Below are positions 61,558 through 64,000 of a DNA stretch of 64,000 bases, piece by piece. Origin of the DNA: Brevibacterium sp. p3-SID960 (GTDB lineage: Bacteria > Actinomycetota > Actinomycetes > Actinomycetales > Brevibacteriaceae); the NCBI RefSeq assembly GCF_025144725.1, contig NZ_JALXKS010000011.1, forward strand, positions 6,175 to 70,174. The letters run 5' to 3'. The notes beneath the pieces were generated by a model. That model was not told where the DNA came from, made no database searches, and saw nothing but the letters and a program-made list of their open reading frames with translations. A program made the translations under genes and the position numbers. Each line of letters begins with the position of its first letter. Within the stretch, counting starts at the first letter, position 1.

Positions 61558-62469
61558 ATGGGCGTACTCGATCGCTTCGAACGCCGCATCGAACGCGTCG
61601 TCAACGGCGCCTTCGCCAAGGCCTTCCGCTCCCAGGTCGAGCCCGTCGAACTCGCCGGCGCACTGCGCACCGAGTCCGACAACCGCGCAGCCGTCGTTTC
61701 CCGCGGGCGCACGCTGACAGCCAACAGCTATACGATCGAACTCTCCGCCAACGACTTCGACCGCCTCGAGCCGATCCAGGCCGAGCTGCGCCGCGATCTG
61801 CGCCAGGTCGTCGGCGACCATGCCGTCGAACAGGGCTACAGCTTTGTGGGCCCCATCAACGTCGGCTTCGAACGCGCCGAAGACCTCGACACCGGCATCT
61901 ACCGGGTGCGCTCCAACACGCTGCGCCCCGACGGCTCGCCGGCCGCGCAGCCGCCCAACCGGGGCGGCTACGACCCTGAGAGCCGCGCCAACCCCATCGT
62001 CGCCGAGGAATGGGAGCAGCGCACCGGTCACACCTCTTCGCGACCGAACCCGCAGGTCGCCGCCAGCCGCGCATCCGGCCACGCGCCCGCCGCCACCTCC
62101 GTCCCGGCTCCGGCATACCCCGGCGCTGCCGGTGCGACGATGGGCCGCCCCCGAGGCGCCGAGCACCCCGGATCGAACGTCCAGTGCAGCGCCGAGATCA
62201 ACGGTCGCAGCTACCGCCTCGGGGAGGGCACCACCGTGTTCGGCCGCTCCTCGAACAGCGCCGACATCGTCCTCGACGACTCCGGCGTCTCGCGCCGGCA
62301 CTTCGAAATCACAGTGCGCGACGGCCACGCCACCGCTGCCGACCTCGGGTCGACGAACGGCACGCTGCTCGACGGCCGCCGCATCACCTCTGTCATGCTC
62401 ACCGATGGGGCGCGGCTCACCGCCGGCGACACAGAGGTGCTGTTCCGGCACCGGGAAATGGGAGGCTGA
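61558..62469 (+). CDS. fhaA: FHA-domain protein FhaA
   Basis: A 303-residue protein: N-terminal DUF3662 domain (MGVLDRFERRIERVVNGAFA through VGPINVGFE, residues 1-105), a flexible Pro/Ala/Arg linker (residues 115-205), and a C-terminal FHA domain with TTVFGRSSNSADIVLDD, GVSRRHFEI and DLGSTNGTLLDG. FHA domains bind phosphothreonine; in mycobacteria FhaA binds kinase-phosphorylated cell-wall regulators. It overlaps fhaB (TGATG) and heads the fhaA-fhaB-pstP row that normally continues with rodA, pbpA and pknAB. Confidence 0.94.
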   Translation: MGVLDRFERRIERVVNGAFAKAFRSQVEPVELAGALRTESDNRAAVVSRGRTLTANSYTIELSANDFDRLEPIQAELRRDLRQVVGDHAVEQGYSFVGPINVGFERAEDLDTGIYRVRSNTLRPDGSPAAQPPNRGGYDPESRANPIVAEEWEQRTGHTSSRPNPQVAASRASGHAPAATSVPAPAYPGAAGATMGRPRGAEHPGSNVQCSAEINGRSYRLGEGTTVFGRSSNSADIVLDDSGVSRRHFEITVRDGHATAADLGSTNGTLLDGRRITSVMLTDGARLTAGDTEVLFRHREMGG

Positions 62470-62981
62470 TGAGCGAGTTCACCGTCCTGGTGCTGCGGTT
62501 GGCGTTCTTCGTTCTGCTGTGGCTCTTCGTCTTCCTCATCGCCGGTGTCCTGCGCCAAGACCTCTTCGGCCCACGTCGCAGCCGCAATCGAGCGTCCCGA
62601 CGCAGCCGGAAGACCGCTGGCAGCCCCGCTGCTGCGCCTGCCGGCTCGGCCTCCTCGCAGCCACACCACCCGCCTGCTGCCGCGCCGCAGCAGCCCCACT
62701 CCCTCGTCGTCACCTCCGGTGCGCTGCAGGGGATGGTCATCGCGCTGGGCACCGCGCCGATCACGATCGGCCGCTCCGGTGACAACACCCTGGTACTCGA
62801 CGACGACTTCGCCTCCGGCCATCACGCCCGCTTCGTCCCCTCCGGCGGCCGCTGGTACGTCGAGGACCTCGGCTCCACCAACGGAACCTTCATCGGCGAA
62901 CAGCGCCTGTCCAGCCCCGTCCCCATCTCCCCCGGCACCGCCGTGACCGTCGGCCACACCACCATGGAGCTACGTTCGTGA
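62469..62981 (+). CDS. fhaB: FHA-domain membrane protein FhaB
   Basis: A 170-residue protein with one N-terminal helix (LVLRLAFFVLLWLFVFLIAG, residues 6-25), a basic linker, and a C-terminal FHA domain (PITIGRSGDNTLVLDDDFAS, SGHHARF, DLGSTNGTFIGEQ). The homologue (FipA) couples Ser/Thr kinase signalling to FtsZ/septum proteins. It overlaps both neighbours by one to four bases, so the three genes are translationally coupled. Confidence 0.93.
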   Translation: MSEFTVLVLRLAFFVLLWLFVFLIAGVLRQDLFGPRRSRNRASRRSRKTAGSPAAAPAGSASSQPHHPPAAAPQQPHSLVVTSGALQGMVIALGTAPITIGRSGDNTLVLDDDFASGHHARFVPSGGRWYVEDLGSTNGTFIGEQRLSSPVPISPGTAVTVGHTTMELRS

Positions 62982-64000
62982 GCAGTCCCCACCCCATCAT
63001 GCTGCGCTCAGCCGCTCGCTCCCACGTCGGCGCGGTGCGCAAGAACAACCAGGACTCCGGCTATGCCGGGCCGAACTTCCTGCTCATCGCCGACGGCATG
63101 GGCGGGCACGCCGGAGGTGACGTCGCCTCGGCGATCACCGTCGCCCGGCTCTCCGACCTCGATGCCGACGATCACGAACACGACGCCTCCGAAGCGCTGC
63201 GCACCGCGATCCTCGACGCCAATGAGCGCATCACCAACTCGGTGGCCGAGAAGCCCGAACTCGCCGGAATGGGCACCACTGTCACTGCGCTGCTGCGCGC
63301 CGGTTCGAAGCTGGCTCTGGCCCACATCGGCGACTCGCGCGGCTACCTGCTGCGCGACGGCGAACTCGACCTCGCCACCCATGATCACACCTTCGTGCAG
63401 ATGCTCGTCGATGAAGGCCGCATCACCGCCGAAGAGGCCGAACAGCATCCGCAGCGCTCGGTTGTCATGCGCGTGCTCGGCGACGTCGGCGCGGCACCGG
63501 AACTCGATATGTCGATCCGCGAGGCGCGCATCGGGGATCGGTGGATGCTGTGCTCGGACGGGCTGACCGGATTCGCCGACATCGACGAGATCAAGCACAC
63601 CCTGGCCACCGTCGACGACCCCGGCGCCTGCTGCGACCGGCTCGTCGAAATGGCCCTCGACGGCGGCGGCGCAGACAATATCACCGTCGTCATCGGCGAT
63701 GTCGTCGCGGCCGACGAGAGCGCTGAGACCACCAGCGGCGAATCGGTCGGCTCCGTGCGCGACAACCCGCAGTTCGCGCTGCTGGGCCAGAAGGACACCC
63801 CCACCGAGCTCATCGACACCGGCCAGTTCGACACCATCGGCGAGGAGAACACCGCCACCCACCCACTCGACACCGTCAACCCGCCCGACAACGGCGCACC
63901 TGCCGCGGCGAGCGGCGCCTCGGGCACGGCCGGCGGCCCCCGCGGGGGCCCCCCCCCCCGGGGCCCGAGGCGGGAGCTGGCGGCCCAGGCGACCGGTGCC
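62978..64000 (+). CDS. pstP: PP2C-family Ser/Thr phosphatase PstP, 3' end cut off
   Basis: GTG 62978 overlaps the fhaB stop (GTGA). The frame is open to the window end (341 codons). PP2C metal motifs are in place: RKNNQDSGY near residue 23, LIADGMGGHAGGDVAS near 36, LAHIGDSRGYLL near 115, LCSDGLTGF near 190 and GGGADNITVVIGD near 228. It reverses PknA/PknB phosphorylation in growth and division control. After the catalytic domain (about residue 240) follows an acidic, Gly/Pro-rich linker; a membrane helix is expected beyond the window. A run of eleven C at 63949-63959 lies in this linker and could hide an indel. Confidence 0.9.
   Translation, partial: MSSPHPIMLRSAARSHVGAVRKNNQDSGYAGPNFLLIADGMGGHAGGDVASAITVARLSDLDADDHEHDASEALRTAILDANERITNSVAEKPELAGMGTTVTALLRAGSKLALAHIGDSRGYLLRDGELDLATHDHTFVQMLVDEGRITAEEAEQHPQRSVVMRVLGDVGAAPELDMSIREARIGDRWMLCSDGLTGFADIDEIKHTLATVDDPGACCDRLVEMALDGGGADNITVVIGDVVAADESAETTSGESVGSVRDNPQFALLGQKDTPTELIDTGQFDTIGEENTATHPLDTVNPPDNGAPAAASGASGTAGGPRGGPPPRGPRRELAAQATGA

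Overview
The window is a high-G+C chromosomal segment from an actinobacterium. The evidence is strong third-position G/C preference, a phenylacetate (paa) cluster, and an fhaA-fhaB-pstP block beside a tRNA-Leu, which in this phylum usually lies near oriC. It also has several starts with a -10 box just 6-7 nt before the start codon. A Brevibacterium-like member of the Micrococcales would fit, but genus is inference.

Left part (1-15.9 kb): the end of an HdeD-type membrane protein, then a convergent operon of CoA-transferase, acyl-CoA dehydrogenase and Na+/solute symporter. A thiol-dependent quinone reductase homologue follows an iron-box-like site. Next is the complete aerobic phenylacetyl-CoA pathway: paaABCDE plus a PaaG-like isomerase leftward, paaI-paaK-TetR rightward and paaZ leftward. 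Three similar palindromes mark it as one TetR (PaaR-like) regulon.

16-26 kb: an Lrp regulator, a bkdABC-type branched-chain 2-oxoacid dehydrogenase operon and a broken MHS-family transporter. An AbiEi/AbiEii toxin-antitoxin module sits between the regulator and the transporter, flanked by a perfect 20-bp direct repeat that copies the end of the regulator gene. Then comes a putative RpiR regulon (symporter, regulator, amidohydrolase) with two TGCAA-N6-TTGCA sites.

26-38.4 kb: a full selenocysteine locus: selB, selA, tRNA-Sec (selC), selD and, after recQ, an operon for a membrane formate dehydrogenase. Its catalytic gene is interrupted by one in-frame TGA, read here as selenocysteine. Eighteen bases after the TGA is a GGUCU-loop hairpin, the same loop and spacing as in the E. 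coli fdhF SECIS as I recall it.

38.4-47.5 kb: accessory DNA-processing genes: a Nudix hydrolase translationally coupled to a 1067-residue PLD-SF2 helicase-DUF3427 protein, then a 23-bp tandem array and a DUF4143 ATPase. A homodimeric-type pyruvate dehydrogenase E1 and a TauE-like permease follow.

47.6-61 kb: amino-acid and amine metabolism: an alanine/Na+ symporter, a glutamine amidotransferase, succinate-semialdehyde dehydrogenase, an Lrp regulator and a class III aminotransferase. Decayed remains of a polyamine ABC transporter lie between the last groups. A lone HsdR-N-like nuclease and an M20 peptidase/amidohydrolase operon follow. The window ends with tRNA-Leu, fhaA, fhaB and a 3'-incomplete pstP, next to an 11-C run that deserves a sequencing check.
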